This document shows, piece after piece, positions 8,318-17,895 of a DNA stretch of 64,000 nt. Numbering within the stretch: the stretch's first letter is position 1; the number at the start of each line of letters is the position of its first letter. A model generated the notes under the pieces. It saw only the letters and a program-made list of their open reading frames with translations, did not search any database and had not been told where the DNA came from. The stretch is from Virgibacillus halotolerans. GTDB taxonomy: Bacteria > Bacillota > Bacilli > Bacillales > Amphibacillaceae. The translations under genes were made by a program, and so were the position numbers. The stretch lies in NCBI RefSeq assembly GCF_016908515.1, contig NZ_JAFBEA010000001.1:1116001-1180000 (forward strand), in the 5' to 3' direction.

Positions 8318-9637
8318 TTAATTATTAGCAAGCGTGATGAAATAAATAATCAGCGGAATCACCAACACATACATACCTGGATGAACTTCTTTATATCTTC
8401 CTGATAAACTTTTTATAAGTACATAAATGATAATACCAGCGGCAATCCCATTTCCAAAGTTAAATGTAAAGATAGTAATAACTATTGTCATAAATGCAGG
8501 TAACGACTCTGTTACATCATTGAAATTAATATTTTTTACGGCAGAAAGCATTGAAAGTCCTACAAGAATTAAAGCTGGTGCCGTTGCGGCTGTTGGGATA
8601 ATCATAATCAATGGTGTGATAAACATCGTTAACAGAAAAAGAATACCCGTTGAAACAGCTGTTAACCCTGTACGCCCTCCGGCTTCAACACCTGCTGCAG
8701 ATTCAACATAAGTTGACATAACAGGAGCCGCAAAAAACGAACCAACTACTGTACCACCCGCATCGACCAAGAATGGTTTATCAATCCGCGGTAGGTCACC
8801 GTTTTTATCCAACATGTCACCTTTCGCAGCAACCCCCAGTATGGTTCCAAGACCAGAGAAAAAGTCCGGTACAAAAAACGCCAACAAGAATGGAAAATAG
8901 GAGATTTTCAAGGCTTCCATAATATCTAATTTAAACGCAACCGGTGCAATGCTTTCTGGTAACGATAAAATCGAACTTGGCAATTGCGTTACGCCCATTG
9001 GAATTCCGATCAAGGTTACAATAACGATGCCAATTAATAGATGACCACGTACATTCCTTGCCAATAATATACTCATAATAAAGAAACCAACCAGTGCCAA
9101 AATAGCGTTGGGAGAACCGATATCTCCAAGTTGCAGTGAGTTTGATTTTTCACTGGCAACCACGATACCCGCATTCCGAAAGCCTATTAATGCAATAAAT
9201 AAACCAACCCCTGCGCCAATTGATAACTTAATCGCAGGCGGGACCAAACGCACAATCAACTTCCTCAGTCCAAAAATAGTAAATAGAACAAATAATACAC
9301 CAGAAATGAATACCATTCCCATACCTACCTGCCATGGAATTCCTTCCGATACAACCAATGTTACAGATAGAAAAGCTACCGAACCAAGTCCCGGTGCCAA
9401 TGCAAAAGGACGATTACTGTATAATCCCATAATAATTGTAATAATTCCTGTCATCAGGATAACTGCAACAGTCACAGACCCTCTAGGCATGCCAGCTTCT
9501 TCTAGCATACCTGGTACGACGATTAATACATAAAGCATGGTCATGAAAGTAGTTAATCCAGCCATCATTTCCGTCTTCACATTTGTATTGTGTGAGGTTA
9601 ATTGAAATAATCTCTCGGTTAGTTTCGTTTTCTTCAC
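8318..9637 (-). CDS. NCS2/AzgA-type purine permease
   Basis: 439 residues, very hydrophobic, with about 12-13 membrane segments. The N-terminal AGLTTFMTMLY and the ALAPGLG segment are typical of the AzgA/PbuG branch of nucleobase:cation symporters, which import adenine, hypoxanthine or guanine. Its position directly upstream of adenine deaminase suggests that adenine or hypoxanthine is the cargo. The promoter is probably at 9763-9791, with a possible attenuator hairpin in the leader. The family call is firm; the exact base specificity is inferred from context. Confidence 0.88.
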   Translation of the reverse strand: MKKTKLTERLFQLTSHNTNVKTEMMAGLTTFMTMLYVLIVVPGMLEEAGMPRGSVTVAVILMTGIITIIMGLYSNRPFALAPGLGSVAFLSVTLVVSEGIPWQVGMGMVFISGVLFVLFTIFGLRKLIVRLVPPAIKLSIGAGVGLFIALIGFRNAGIVVASEKSNSLQLGDIGSPNAILALVGFFIMSILLARNVRGHLLIGIVIVTLIGIPMGVTQLPSSILSLPESIAPVAFKLDIMEALKISYFPFLLAFFVPDFFSGLGTILGVAAKGDMLDKNGDLPRIDKPFLVDAGGTVVGSFFAAPVMSTYVESAAGVEAGGRTGLTAVSTGILFLLTMFITPLIMIIPTAATAPALILVGLSMLSAVKNINFNDVTESLPAFMTIVITIFTFNFGNGIAAGIIIYVLIKSLSGRYKEVHPGMYVLVIPLIIYFITLANN

Positions 9638-9720
9638 GTTATGTATTCCTCCACATTTTGAAAGTATTAGTTATAATTTTTTGAACAATTGATCATAGAA
9701 ATCCCTTGTCTATTTCATAT

Positions 9721-9765
9721 AAAAAACCTCCACTATTTATTCAGTTTTAACAAGAAGTTTTTAAT
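9721..9765 (-). promoter_or_regulatory. Possible leader attenuator hairpin
   Basis: On the minus strand AAAAACTTCT can pair, with two G-U pairs, with GGAGGTTTTT, and the T-run follows at once. It sits just after the predicted start of transcription of the purine permease operon, so it could be a transcription attenuator. I do not see a purine-riboswitch core. Confidence 0.3.
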
Positions 9766-9791
9766 GTATCAAGGTATCTCTCAATTGTCAA
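9763..9791 (-). promoter_or_regulatory. Sigma-A promoter of the purine permease-deaminase operon
   Basis: On the minus strand TTGACA (9791-9786) is followed after 17 nt by TACATT (9768-9763), a good vegetative promoter about 125 nt upstream of the permease start. Confidence 0.6.
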
Positions 9792-10063
9792 TGTTATTAA
9801 TGAACAAAGGAGCGTGGTATGAATCAGGGAAAAGCCGAGCAGTCGAATGTTCTATTTTTATGATGGAGCTTTTATAGTTAATTCGTTGCGTTTACTTATT
9901 ACCGGATTTCTTGCTAATATTTTATGCTTACGGGTTTAGTAATTTAAAAATAGCACAAAAAAGTGGAGAAAGTAATGAAAAAACTGCGCAAGTGAGAAGC
10001 ATACATATTCACACTTACACAGTTTATGCTAAAATATCGCCTAATTTGCGCTCTGGTTATGTG
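9792..10063. other. Intergenic region between glycosidase and purine operons
   Basis: No convincing gene. A 14-codon frame with a good ribosome site (start about 9819, plus strand) is too short to call. A possible distant-arm terminator for the glycosidase operon lies at 9978-10051. Confidence 0.4.
9978..10051 (-). terminator. Possible terminator of the PTS/glycosidase operon
   Basis: On the minus strand GCGCAA (10051-10046) can pair with TTGCGC (9991-9986) across a long loop, followed by AG and six T. The long loop makes this tentative. Confidence 0.35.
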
Positions 10064-11464
10064 CTACTCATTCTCAGAGAAGCCATTGTTCTCACCAAGC
10101 GCTTTAAACCACCATCCGCTTTTTTTAACTTTACGTTCTGCGTCTTTCTCCAAATCGACAGAAACCAATCCATATCGATTTTTATATGCATTCATCCAGG
10201 ACCAATTGTCCATAAATGTCCATACTTGATATCCCTTTACATTAACACCTTCATTTATTGCTTCATGGACCCACTTTAAATGCCCTTTGAAAAAATCAAT
10301 GCGGTAATCGTCTTGTATGATGCCTTCCTCATTTTTGAAGCGTTCCTCATTTTCCACACCCATACCATTCTCAGAAATAAAGCATTCGATGTTTCCATAA
10401 TTGCTTTTTATGTTTATTAAGATATCATATATTCCTTTTTCATAAATCTCCCACCCTCTATAAGGATTCATTTTTCTACCTGGCATATCATAATAATCGA
10501 AGAAATGCTCTGGCATAAATGGAGCGTCTGGATGCGGCATATATTCTTTTGCTTTTACTCTCCTAGGCTGATAATAATTAATACCAAGTATATCTACCGT
10601 ATATTTACTTATAATTTCTTTATCCAAGCGTTCTGTATACGGAAGACTATCCATGTCACGCAGAATCTGTATCATTTCTTGCGGGAAACTCCCTTTAACT
10701 GATGGGTCAAGAAAAGATCGGTTAAAAAACAGATCGGCAATTCTACCTGCTTGTTTATCCGCGGGATGCTCACTTCGTGGGTAGGATGGTGTTACGTTCA
10801 ATATAATACCAATTTTCCCAGTATACCCTCCTTCTTTAAATGCCTTAATCACCTTTGCGCTTGCAAGTATGGAATGATATCCAACTTGTATAGCTCTTTT
10901 AAAATCCACGACATTAGGGTAATGCATATCGTATAGATATCCTGCTTCAACCGGAACAATCGGCTCATTTTGAGTAAACCATTTGCTTATTTTTTCTCCG
11001 AATAAATCAAAACATGTTGTAGCATATTTTTCAAACGCTTCAACTACTTCACGATTTTCCCATCCACCAATATTTTGCATCGCAAGTGGCATATCAAAAT
11101 GGTACAAATTTACAAATGGTTCTATTCCAACCGCGATAAGTTCATCTAAAATATGATTGTAAAAATCAACAGCTTTCTCATTAACTCGTCCAGTTCCAGC
11201 CGGAATTAAGCGCGACCAAGAAATCGAAAGACGAAATGAATTATGACCTAACTTTTTCATCAAACAAATATCATCTTTATATCCTTTATAAAATTGCGAA
11301 GTATCGTTTGGACCTATTTGATTAAAAAAACGATTAGGCTCATTTCGATACCAATGATCCCAAATGTTCTCCCCCTTTCCGTCTATATCTGCAGCTCCTT
11401 CCGTTTGTGTAGCAGAAGTAGCACTCCCCCACCAGAATCCCTTGGGAAATATGTATTCGGACAT
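10064..11464 (-). CDS. Glycoside hydrolase family 1, probable 6-phospho-beta-glycosidase
   Basis: 466 residues spanning a complete GH1 TIM barrel. The acid/base is E167 in TQNEP and the nucleophile is E365 in SENGM. In the phosphate-pocket region the sequence reads NWSWMNAYKNRYG. The Ser and Tyr of the Ser-Lys-Tyr signature of 6-phospho-glycosidases are present, but the Lys position is Asn with a Lys one residue earlier. I therefore favour a phosphorylated substrate without being sure. The ATG at 11464 has AAGGAG 9 nt upstream. It is the last gene of a six-gene PTS operon, 26 nt after the ROK kinase. Confidence 0.82.
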   Translation of the reverse strand: MSEYIFPKGFWWGSATSATQTEGAADIDGKGENIWDHWYRNEPNRFFNQIGPNDTSQFYKGYKDDICLMKKLGHNSFRLSISWSRLIPAGTGRVNEKAVDFYNHILDELIAVGIEPFVNLYHFDMPLAMQNIGGWENREVVEAFEKYATTCFDLFGEKISKWFTQNEPIVPVEAGYLYDMHYPNVVDFKRAIQVGYHSILASAKVIKAFKEGGYTGKIGIILNVTPSYPRSEHPADKQAGRIADLFFNRSFLDPSVKGSFPQEMIQILRDMDSLPYTERLDKEIISKYTVDILGINYYQPRRVKAKEYMPHPDAPFMPEHFFDYYDMPGRKMNPYRGWEIYEKGIYDILINIKSNYGNIECFISENGMGVENEERFKNEEGIIQDDYRIDFFKGHLKWVHEAINEGVNVKGYQVWTFMDNWSWMNAYKNRYGLVSVDLEKDAERKVKKSGWWFKALGENNGFSENE

Positions 11465-11490
11465 AATTATCCTCTCCTTATTCAATGATA

Positions 11491-12381
11491 TTATGATCGT
11501 ATAAATGGATATATTGCACCAATTAAATTAGCCTGATTCATGAAATAGCAGGTGTCTATCCGCGGTGTGAGACTGTTCAAGTCCATGCTGGCTTGTACCT
11601 TTCTGATACTCGTAGATAATTCAGTAATAAATTCAGATCGCGCACTAATCCCACCGCCAATTAAAATAATTTCCGGGTCATAAATGTGCTGTAAATTATG
11701 TATCCCGGCAGCTAGCATGAAATAAAATTCCTCCACTGCCTTTTTACATACTTCATCTCCCATAGAGGCTTGTTTGAAAATTTCCTCACCAGATAATTCA
11801 TCCGATCCCATATTTCTTTCTTTGGCAACCTTTCTTATAAGGGATCCGGTAGATGCCATCTTGCTCCAATAGCCAATTTCTTTTGATGTTGGATCCGCGT
11901 ATAGAATAGAATATCCAAATTCGCCACCATACAAATGTGCTCCCCGATATAGCTTACCATCAGAAATAATGGCTCCACCAATCCCTGTTCCAATAACAAT
12001 GGTCAGCACATCTTTATATCCTTTTGCAGCACCCTTCCATAGTTCAGCTAGTGCTGCAGCATTGGCATCATTTTCTATCGTAACAGTTTCACCTGTTGCA
12101 TCCTCCAGCAATCGTCTGAGAGGCAAGCTATATAAATAAGGGATAGCACTTGTTCCTTGGATTTCTCCGTTCTTTGTAATGGTTCCGGGACAGCTTATTC
12201 CAATACCTTCAATGTTGGTATTCTTTCTATACCAATCCGTGGTTTGTTCAACAAACAATAATAATTCATCCAGACTACGAGGTGTCTGGATTTTATATTC
12301 GAATGTAACATCTGCATTTTCGTTAATCAATGCATATTTAATAAAAGTTCCGCCGAAATCAAATGAAAGATATTGTTTCAT
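11491..12381 (-). CDS. ROK-family sugar kinase
   Basis: 296 residues of the ROK family, ATP-dependent kinases for glucose, beta-glucosides, mannose or N-acyl hexosamines. The phosphate loop is DFGGT (8-12) and the catalytic aspartate is D105 in ENDANAAA. The usual zinc motif (GCxGCxE) is absent; that stretch reads GYWSKMASTG, as in beta-glucoside-kinase-like members. No DNA-binding domain is fused, so it is an enzyme rather than a regulator. Within the operon it could phosphorylate the free sugar left after GH38/GH1 cleavage. The substrate is inferred only from context. Confidence 0.82.
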   Translation of the reverse strand: MKQYLSFDFGGTFIKYALINENADVTFEYKIQTPRSLDELLLFVEQTTDWYRKNTNIEGIGISCPGTITKNGEIQGTSAIPYLYSLPLRRLLEDATGETVTIENDANAAALAELWKGAAKGYKDVLTIVIGTGIGGAIISDGKLYRGAHLYGGEFGYSILYADPTSKEIGYWSKMASTGSLIRKVAKERNMGSDELSGEEIFKQASMGDEVCKKAVEEFYFMLAAGIHNLQHIYDPEIILIGGGISARSEFITELSTSIRKVQASMDLNSLTPRIDTCYFMNQANLIGAIYPFIRS

Positions 12382-12411
12382 CTATATTTCCTTCCTATTT
12401 TTCCATACTCG

Positions 12412-13239
12412 TCATTTGTGTTTTTTCTTTTCTGCTTTGTTTCCATATAAGTAAGCATATTCCGTCCCTAACCACTTACTGATATTTTCTCTATACATAT
12501 TTATATATTGCGAGTAAATCATATCAATGATGATCAATAGAGGTATTTGAGCAGATATTTGCCCGAGTTCATTTTTATTTTTTATATTTGAAGTTAATAA
12601 AGTAACATCAGCAAGGTTCCTAATTTTTTCTGATTGATTGGAAGTAATGATGATTAAATGGGACTTTTTTTCCTTTAGCTCTTTTAATGATTGAATTACA
12701 TGTTCGTTTTCACCACGTAATGAGAAATAAATAACAAGATTTTCGTGATTCAAAAGAGAGGATATCATTTCTATAGAGTCATAATCATGAACCACTTCAA
12801 CATATTTACCTATTCTTGTAAAACGAAACTTGAAGTCTTCTCCTGATATTGCACTCAATCCTAAACCATAAACATGAATAATTTTATGATTATAAATATA
12901 TTCACACGCTTTTTTTACCTTTTCTTTATCCATGCTTTTGTCTATTGCATCTATTAATTCTTTATAGCGCAACTGCAGATTACTTGTTACTTCATTCCTA
13001 TCACTAGCGTATTCTATTAACGATCTACGATAACAAAAGATAAACTCTTTATAATTATCAAAACCGATCTTTTTACAAAATCTCGTGATGGAAGACGTAG
13101 AAACATTAATCTTTTTTGCTAGTACTGACTGCTTAACTGGCTGTTTCTCATCTAGAAAATAAGTTGCAATTTGTTCCTCAACCGCTGTGAATTTTAATTT
13201 TGAACCTTCAATAATAAAAAATATATTTTCATTTGACAA
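12412..13239 (-). CDS. RpiR/MurR-family transcriptional regulator
   Basis: 275 residues. An N-terminal helix-turn-helix of the RpiR type (about 1-77, with VSTSSITRFCKKIGF as the recognition region) is followed by a SIS sugar-phosphate-binding domain (about 110-250). Such proteins sense phosphosugars and control nearby catabolic genes. Its place inside the PTS/GH38/GH1 operon suggests autoregulation of that operon. Translation starts at TTG 13239, 6 nt after an AGGTGA site. Confidence 0.85.
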   Translation of the reverse strand: MSNENIFFIIEGSKLKFTAVEEQIATYFLDEKQPVKQSVLAKKINVSTSSITRFCKKIGFDNYKEFIFCYRRSLIEYASDRNEVTSNLQLRYKELIDAIDKSMDKEKVKKACEYIYNHKIIHVYGLGLSAISGEDFKFRFTRIGKYVEVVHDYDSIEMISSLLNHENLVIYFSLRGENEHVIQSLKELKEKKSHLIIITSNQSEKIRNLADVTLLTSNIKNKNELGQISAQIPLLIIIDMIYSQYINMYRENISKWLGTEYAYLYGNKAEKKKHK

Positions 13240-13292
13240 TAGAACTCACCTACTATTCTCAGCATTAACCTACCCACTGCATACAATCACAC

Positions 13293-15941
13293 TTAAAACT
13301 CCATATATATTGTTTTCACTTCTTTTGGTTTAAAAACACCTAGTTCGATTATTCCATCATCGTTATCTCCAATTCGATCTAACTGCTCTGCCATAGTGAC
13401 AAACTTCCATGTTTGTATTCTCCCGTGACAGTTCACTTTTCCAGGTTCACCAACAACCTGATCTGTAGGGTTGAAAAAACGAATGACAAACCCTTTTCCA
13501 TCACGTGATTTCGTAAAAGAACTATATACCACATGTTTTACTTCACTCGCATCAAGAAGAGAAAACTGATTTGGAAGCTTTTCAGGCAATGGCTGCATAA
13601 CAAAATATTTTAATGTCGTTGTAAATTGATTCAGTGATTGCTGTTGGTAATAAGGAACAGTGATAGCATACTTCTGATAGTGACGGAAAGCATCCACTTC
13701 TGAAAAACGCTTTCCAATAACAATTGAAAATTTGAATGTTAATTGTTTCTGTAGCTGGCTATCTGGGCTTTTTATATAGCGAAACTGATTGCCTGAAGCT
13801 ACACCGGGGCGTCTCACTAAATCTGGTTTTCCAAGATAACCCACTGCGCGGAATAACGTAAGTGCTATGTTAGCCGTATCCGTACCGATAACTTCATATT
13901 CCTTTACCCCTTTAGAAAAGGCAGAAATACTTTTTTGTTCATCATGCAAATTAACAAAGTTCAACATTGGATAGATACCACTTGGTTCTTCTTTCCACCC
14001 ATTTTTCTTCCAGAATCCCAGGTTTGGATCTATTTTTGGTCTGGCTATTGTTCCAAAAGGTGTATCTGCAATACTTTGTTCTGTCTTGACATCACCGTTC
14101 AATATCAAGCGCATACGATGGTCAAATGCATCATTTTCAATGTTTATATGCACATCAATTGCCTGACTGTCTGGTAGTATACGAATCGTACATACATAAG
14201 CTATGTCACAGTTAGCGTTGCCTTTTACCCGCTCAGACTGATTCAAAGGAATCTTAAATGTTCCAGAGATCCTCATTTTTTCTTCAAATTCTCCTACAGT
14301 GCGCACTACATCTGCATCAATGAAGTCTAGTTTTAGCTTCCAATCATGGATTGGCGGAGAATAATCATAATTATCCCCATCATCTCCTGCATCCTCAACA
14401 TATAAGAAATCTTTATAAAGGGTGTCAGAAACCTTATCCAATACGTGGATTTGTCCGCCATCATAGATTATTTGGTAAAATTTATTTTCGATACATCCTT
14501 CATTGCGCTTGTCAATGTACTGTTCATTGCTTTGAAAAGCCTCTCCATTTTCTCCTTCTATTACATCCAACACTTCATAACCAAGGGCGTCGAGCTTAAG
14601 TGGGAGCAAGATCTCTGTTTCAATATAAAAAGAATCTTCAGCTGGAGGTATTTCCTTTCTTATCGGGTCATTTGATCTTTTCTCACTGCTTATTATTTGA
14701 TAAGGTACTTTTTCTCCCTTATGGTAAATAGCAAAAACAGGTTGGACCAATGATATGTTTAATTTAATCATCTGTTCTCTTTCTATTGGCAATGTGTTAA
14801 ATACTGTAACCTGATTAGGCGCAATGGCCTCTCTCGATTCACTAATTTTTCTTGTCAAATAATCGACAATGGAATAGGACAGTTGATCCGCTTCGATTAA
14901 GCGTTGTAAGATGTCCTGATTCGTCTTATCGCTATTGCAAGCCCCAGCACTATCATGGGCATGATTACGTAAAATAATTTTCCATATTTTATCTAATAGA
15001 TTCCTTTTAAATGGGATATTTAAGTGGTCTGCAATAGCAATTAATGGTTCCACCTGATAAATTAATCTTCGTTCCACTTTGTCATTTAAATATTTATGAT
15101 CATACCTTGAGGAATAGATCGAACGATGAATTTTAGATACCTCAGCATTCAACAATTCTCCTTGTACTGTTGGCAGTTCATGTTTTTCCTCGTTTATCGC
15201 TTCGAACAATTGATCATAATTACTTTCTATCAATACTTCTTCTGTTAACCTTTGATTATAATCATCTATTCGCCCTTTTAAATTAAAATCTACGAATCTT
15301 TGGTCCCCACCTACAGGCAATGCAATATGGGAGGAGGTCGTATCTTGTTTTATTTGTTTCATCAACGCTTCACTGTCGTTAGTTTCAATCAGCTGAACCC
15401 CTACAAAATAGCCATCTTTTATATTATAGGCCATTACACGGCTTCCATCCTCTGATTCCCAGAAGAATTCACGCTGTTTCATTTTATCTGATGATAACCC
15501 CCGCCAAAAAACAGATCGATTAATCCCCATTTGTGAAAATATTTTTGGCATATCGATGGATTGTCCAAAAGCATCTGGTATATAACCGAGTCGATCGGCT
15601 CCTCCAAGTAAATCACCAAGTTCCATCCCTATTTGCAAATTTCTAACTAAAGATTCACCACGTATGATCATTTGATCAGATTGCGTATACCATGGTCCAA
15701 TTTTTAATTTCCCTTTTTCAACGAGATCTTTTATGCGACTACGGTTCTCTGGATGAACCTCTAAATAATCCTCTATAATGCTCATTTGTCCATCAAGCAT
15801 GTAATAATCCAAAACCTCTTCTTCTAGTGCTTTAATTACTTCATCAACATGATAGCAAAGTTGTATAAATGATTCGCTGCTCGTAAAGTACCACTCATAA
15901 TCCCAGTGTGTATGAGCAATCACATGAATTTTGTTTGTCAT
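13293..15941 (-). CDS. GH38 alpha-mannosidase (mannosylglycerate hydrolase-like)
   Basis: 882 residues, full length for bacterial GH38. The zinc-site motif HTHWD is at 10-14 and the nucleophile aspartate is D123 in PDAFGQS. The long C-terminal beta-sandwich domains follow. No signal peptide, so it is cytoplasmic. In E. coli the homologue MngB cleaves 2-O-(6-phospho-mannosyl)-glycerate imported by the MngA PTS. The same pairing of a fructose-family PTS with GH38 is present here, 20 nt after EIIA. The substrate could be mannosylglycerate or another alpha-mannoside, and I do not assign the symbol mngB. Confidence 0.88.
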   Translation of the reverse strand: MTNKIHVIAHTHWDYEWYFTSSESFIQLCYHVDEVIKALEEEVLDYYMLDGQMSIIEDYLEVHPENRSRIKDLVEKGKLKIGPWYTQSDQMIIRGESLVRNLQIGMELGDLLGGADRLGYIPDAFGQSIDMPKIFSQMGINRSVFWRGLSSDKMKQREFFWESEDGSRVMAYNIKDGYFVGVQLIETNDSEALMKQIKQDTTSSHIALPVGGDQRFVDFNLKGRIDDYNQRLTEEVLIESNYDQLFEAINEEKHELPTVQGELLNAEVSKIHRSIYSSRYDHKYLNDKVERRLIYQVEPLIAIADHLNIPFKRNLLDKIWKIILRNHAHDSAGACNSDKTNQDILQRLIEADQLSYSIVDYLTRKISESREAIAPNQVTVFNTLPIEREQMIKLNISLVQPVFAIYHKGEKVPYQIISSEKRSNDPIRKEIPPAEDSFYIETEILLPLKLDALGYEVLDVIEGENGEAFQSNEQYIDKRNEGCIENKFYQIIYDGGQIHVLDKVSDTLYKDFLYVEDAGDDGDNYDYSPPIHDWKLKLDFIDADVVRTVGEFEEKMRISGTFKIPLNQSERVKGNANCDIAYVCTIRILPDSQAIDVHINIENDAFDHRMRLILNGDVKTEQSIADTPFGTIARPKIDPNLGFWKKNGWKEEPSGIYPMLNFVNLHDEQKSISAFSKGVKEYEVIGTDTANIALTLFRAVGYLGKPDLVRRPGVASGNQFRYIKSPDSQLQKQLTFKFSIVIGKRFSEVDAFRHYQKYAITVPYYQQQSLNQFTTTLKYFVMQPLPEKLPNQFSLLDASEVKHVVYSSFTKSRDGKGFVIRFFNPTDQVVGEPGKVNCHGRIQTWKFVTMAEQLDRIGDNDDGIIELGVFKPKEVKTIYMEF

Positions 15942-15961
15942 TTTACACCCTACCTAATATT

Positions 15962-16426
15962 TTAATCATTTACTTTATCCATTTTTTCCTGAATAATAGC
16001 ATACATTTCACTCTCTGTTTCTGCATTTAAAATTGCTTCTGTAAATTCCTCATCAATTAAGGCACGAGAGATTGAACTTAACAATTTTAGATGTGCTTGA
16101 TTTTCCCCCTCCGGAATTGCTAACGCAAAAGTTATTTGAACTGGTTTACCGTCCATTGAATCCCATTCAACCGTATTTGAAAATTTCACAACCATCAACG
16201 ACGGCTTCAATACTGTTTTGTGTTTACAATGCGGAATAGCTATACCGTCTTTAAATCCTGTTGTAACTTCACTTTCGCGTTTTTTCAACCCTTTATAATA
16301 AGCTTTGGAGGATTTAACAATCCCCTCTTTTTCTGCAAATGATGCGATAAATTTCAATGCATCAATCTTCGCTTTCGCTGTAGAATCAAACACTATATTT
16401 TCAATTTTAAATATGTCCTTTATCAT
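15962..16426 (-). CDS. PTS fructose-family EIIA protein
   Basis: 154 residues, a stand-alone EIIA of the fructose/mannitol type. The phosphorylated histidine is H66 in IAIPHCKH. It passes phosphate from HPr to the EIIB domain encoded 2 nt upstream. In E. coli MngA the A, B and C domains are fused; here A is separate. The ribosome site is AAGGGTGG. The tight spacing fixes it as part of the mannoside operon. Confidence 0.9.
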   Translation of the reverse strand: MIKDIFKIENIVFDSTAKAKIDALKFIASFAEKEGIVKSSKAYYKGLKKRESEVTTGFKDGIAIPHCKHKTVLKPSLMVVKFSNTVEWDSMDGKPVQITFALAIPEGENQAHLKLLSSISRALIDEEFTEAILNAETESEMYAIIQEKMDKVND

Positions 16427-16428
16427 TT

Positions 16429-17895
16429 TTAATCCACCCTTTTTTTAGTAAATCCAATAATTAATGCTGTTACTAACACACCCATTAAAACACTGAATAT
16501 CCATGTAACAAAGGGAATTGGTTGCTCAATATAGCCTACAAACGTTCCAAGCGGTGAACCAATTCCACCATAAAACTTAATACCTAGACCTGAAGCTAGA
16601 CCACCCGCAACTGCTGAACCAGCAACAAATGCCGGTATCATTCGAACAGGATCCTGGGCTGCGAAAGGAATCGCCCCTTCTGTAACACCAACAATTCCCA
16701 TCCCAAAAGCACTGTTTGCAGAAACCTTTTCGGTCGGAGAAAATTTCTTTTTAAAGATGATGGATGCCAGCCAAATCCCAAGAGGTGCAACCGAAATCGC
16801 TGCCTGTGTAGCAGTTTGTGGAACAAAATTAGCGCCTTCTATGCCATACTTTGCTATTGTATCCGTGAAAACTGCTGTACCAAAGACAAGCGCTGTTTTA
16901 TTGAAAGGACCTCCTAAGTCAAATCCAATCATCGCACCGATGATAACACCAATTAGCACTGGTGCTGCCGCATAATTTTCGTTCAAAGTCGTTAAACCTT
17001 CATATAAACCATCCATCATGGATGCCATTGGATTACCGATTACATACAGAACAAATATGGAAATGACGAGTGTACTCACCAACGGAATGATCATGATTGG
17101 AACAATTGGCTGGATAATTTTTGGATATGGGATTTTTTTCATCAGCTTTACGAAATAACCTGTTGCAAACGCGACAAGAATTGCTGCTAAAAACCCTCCC
17201 CCTGCATCAGCGCCAAGCATCTCTGCATCATTGGCTATATAGGTTCCGATCATCGCCGCAGCAATTGCTGGTTTCCCGGCAATGGAATTTGCAACAAATC
17301 CTGCAAATAGAGGGATCATCAATAAGAAGCCAACTTGACCAACGTCAAACAAATTGGACATCAATTCTCCCATCATTGTTGTTTTATCAAAACCCCATTC
17401 TATTATTCTTCCAGCTTCATCACGTTGAAAAGCGTATACGTTAGCTATCGCTAAAATTAGCCCTGAAGCAATAACCATCGGTATCATGTAGGAAATCCCA
17501 GCCATAATATGTTGGAAAAACCCACCTTCTTCTGTTTTTCCCATTTTTGCTATTCCAGCTTGTGTACCTTTTTCTCCATATGGATTCGCTTCTTTAAAAG
17601 CGGTTTCAATCAATGCATCAGGATTTCTAATTGCTTCTGATGCCCTTACCCGCATCACTCTTTTCCCAAAGAAACGTGACATATCGATATTGATTTCAAC
17701 GGCTAAAATAACAATATCCGCTTCTTCAATATCTTTTTGCGATAATTCATTTTCAACACCGATCGATCCTTGTGTTTCAATCTTAATGTCATAGCCTTTT
17801 TCTTCACCAGCTTTCTCCAATGATTCCGCTGCCATATAAGTATGTGCGATTCCGGCTGAACACGCTGTTACGCCAACAATCTTTTTTTGTTCCAT
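16429..17895 (-). CDS. PTS fructose-family EIIBC permease
   Basis: 488 residues. The EIIB domain is N-terminal (about 1-100) with phosphorylated C12 in VTACSAGIAHTY. The EIIC domain (about 125-485) has around nine membrane segments and the GAIPFAAQDP region typical of fructose-type permeases. It imports and phosphorylates the sugar. The GH38 neighbour suggests a mannoside such as mannosylglycerate rather than fructose. It is the first gene of the operon. A near-perfect CcpA-type site lies about 105 bp upstream. Confidence 0.9.
   Translation of the reverse strand: MEQKKIVGVTACSAGIAHTYMAAESLEKAGEEKGYDIKIETQGSIGVENELSQKDIEEADIVILAVEINIDMSRFFGKRVMRVRASEAIRNPDALIETAFKEANPYGEKGTQAGIAKMGKTEEGGFFQHIMAGISYMIPMVIASGLILAIANVYAFQRDEAGRIIEWGFDKTTMMGELMSNLFDVGQVGFLLMIPLFAGFVANSIAGKPAIAAAMIGTYIANDAEMLGADAGGGFLAAILVAFATGYFVKLMKKIPYPKIIQPIVPIMIIPLVSTLVISIFVLYVIGNPMASMMDGLYEGLTTLNENYAAAPVLIGVIIGAMIGFDLGGPFNKTALVFGTAVFTDTIAKYGIEGANFVPQTATQAAISVAPLGIWLASIIFKKKFSPTEKVSANSAFGMGIVGVTEGAIPFAAQDPVRMIPAFVAGSAVAGGLASGLGIKFYGGIGSPLGTFVGYIEQPIPFVTWIFSVLMGVLVTALIIGFTKKRVD

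Noticed and set aside
9108-9533. 141-codon open frame on the plus strand
   Set aside because: It lies fully antisense to the purine permease gene and reflects the codon bias of that hydrophobic protein; no ribosome site.
9638-9800. Considered a purine riboswitch before the purine permease
   Set aside because: The conserved loop and core bases of the purine aptamer are not found.
9819-9863. 14-codon frame with a good AAAGGAG site
   Set aside because: Too short and without known counterpart; it may be a relic or chance.
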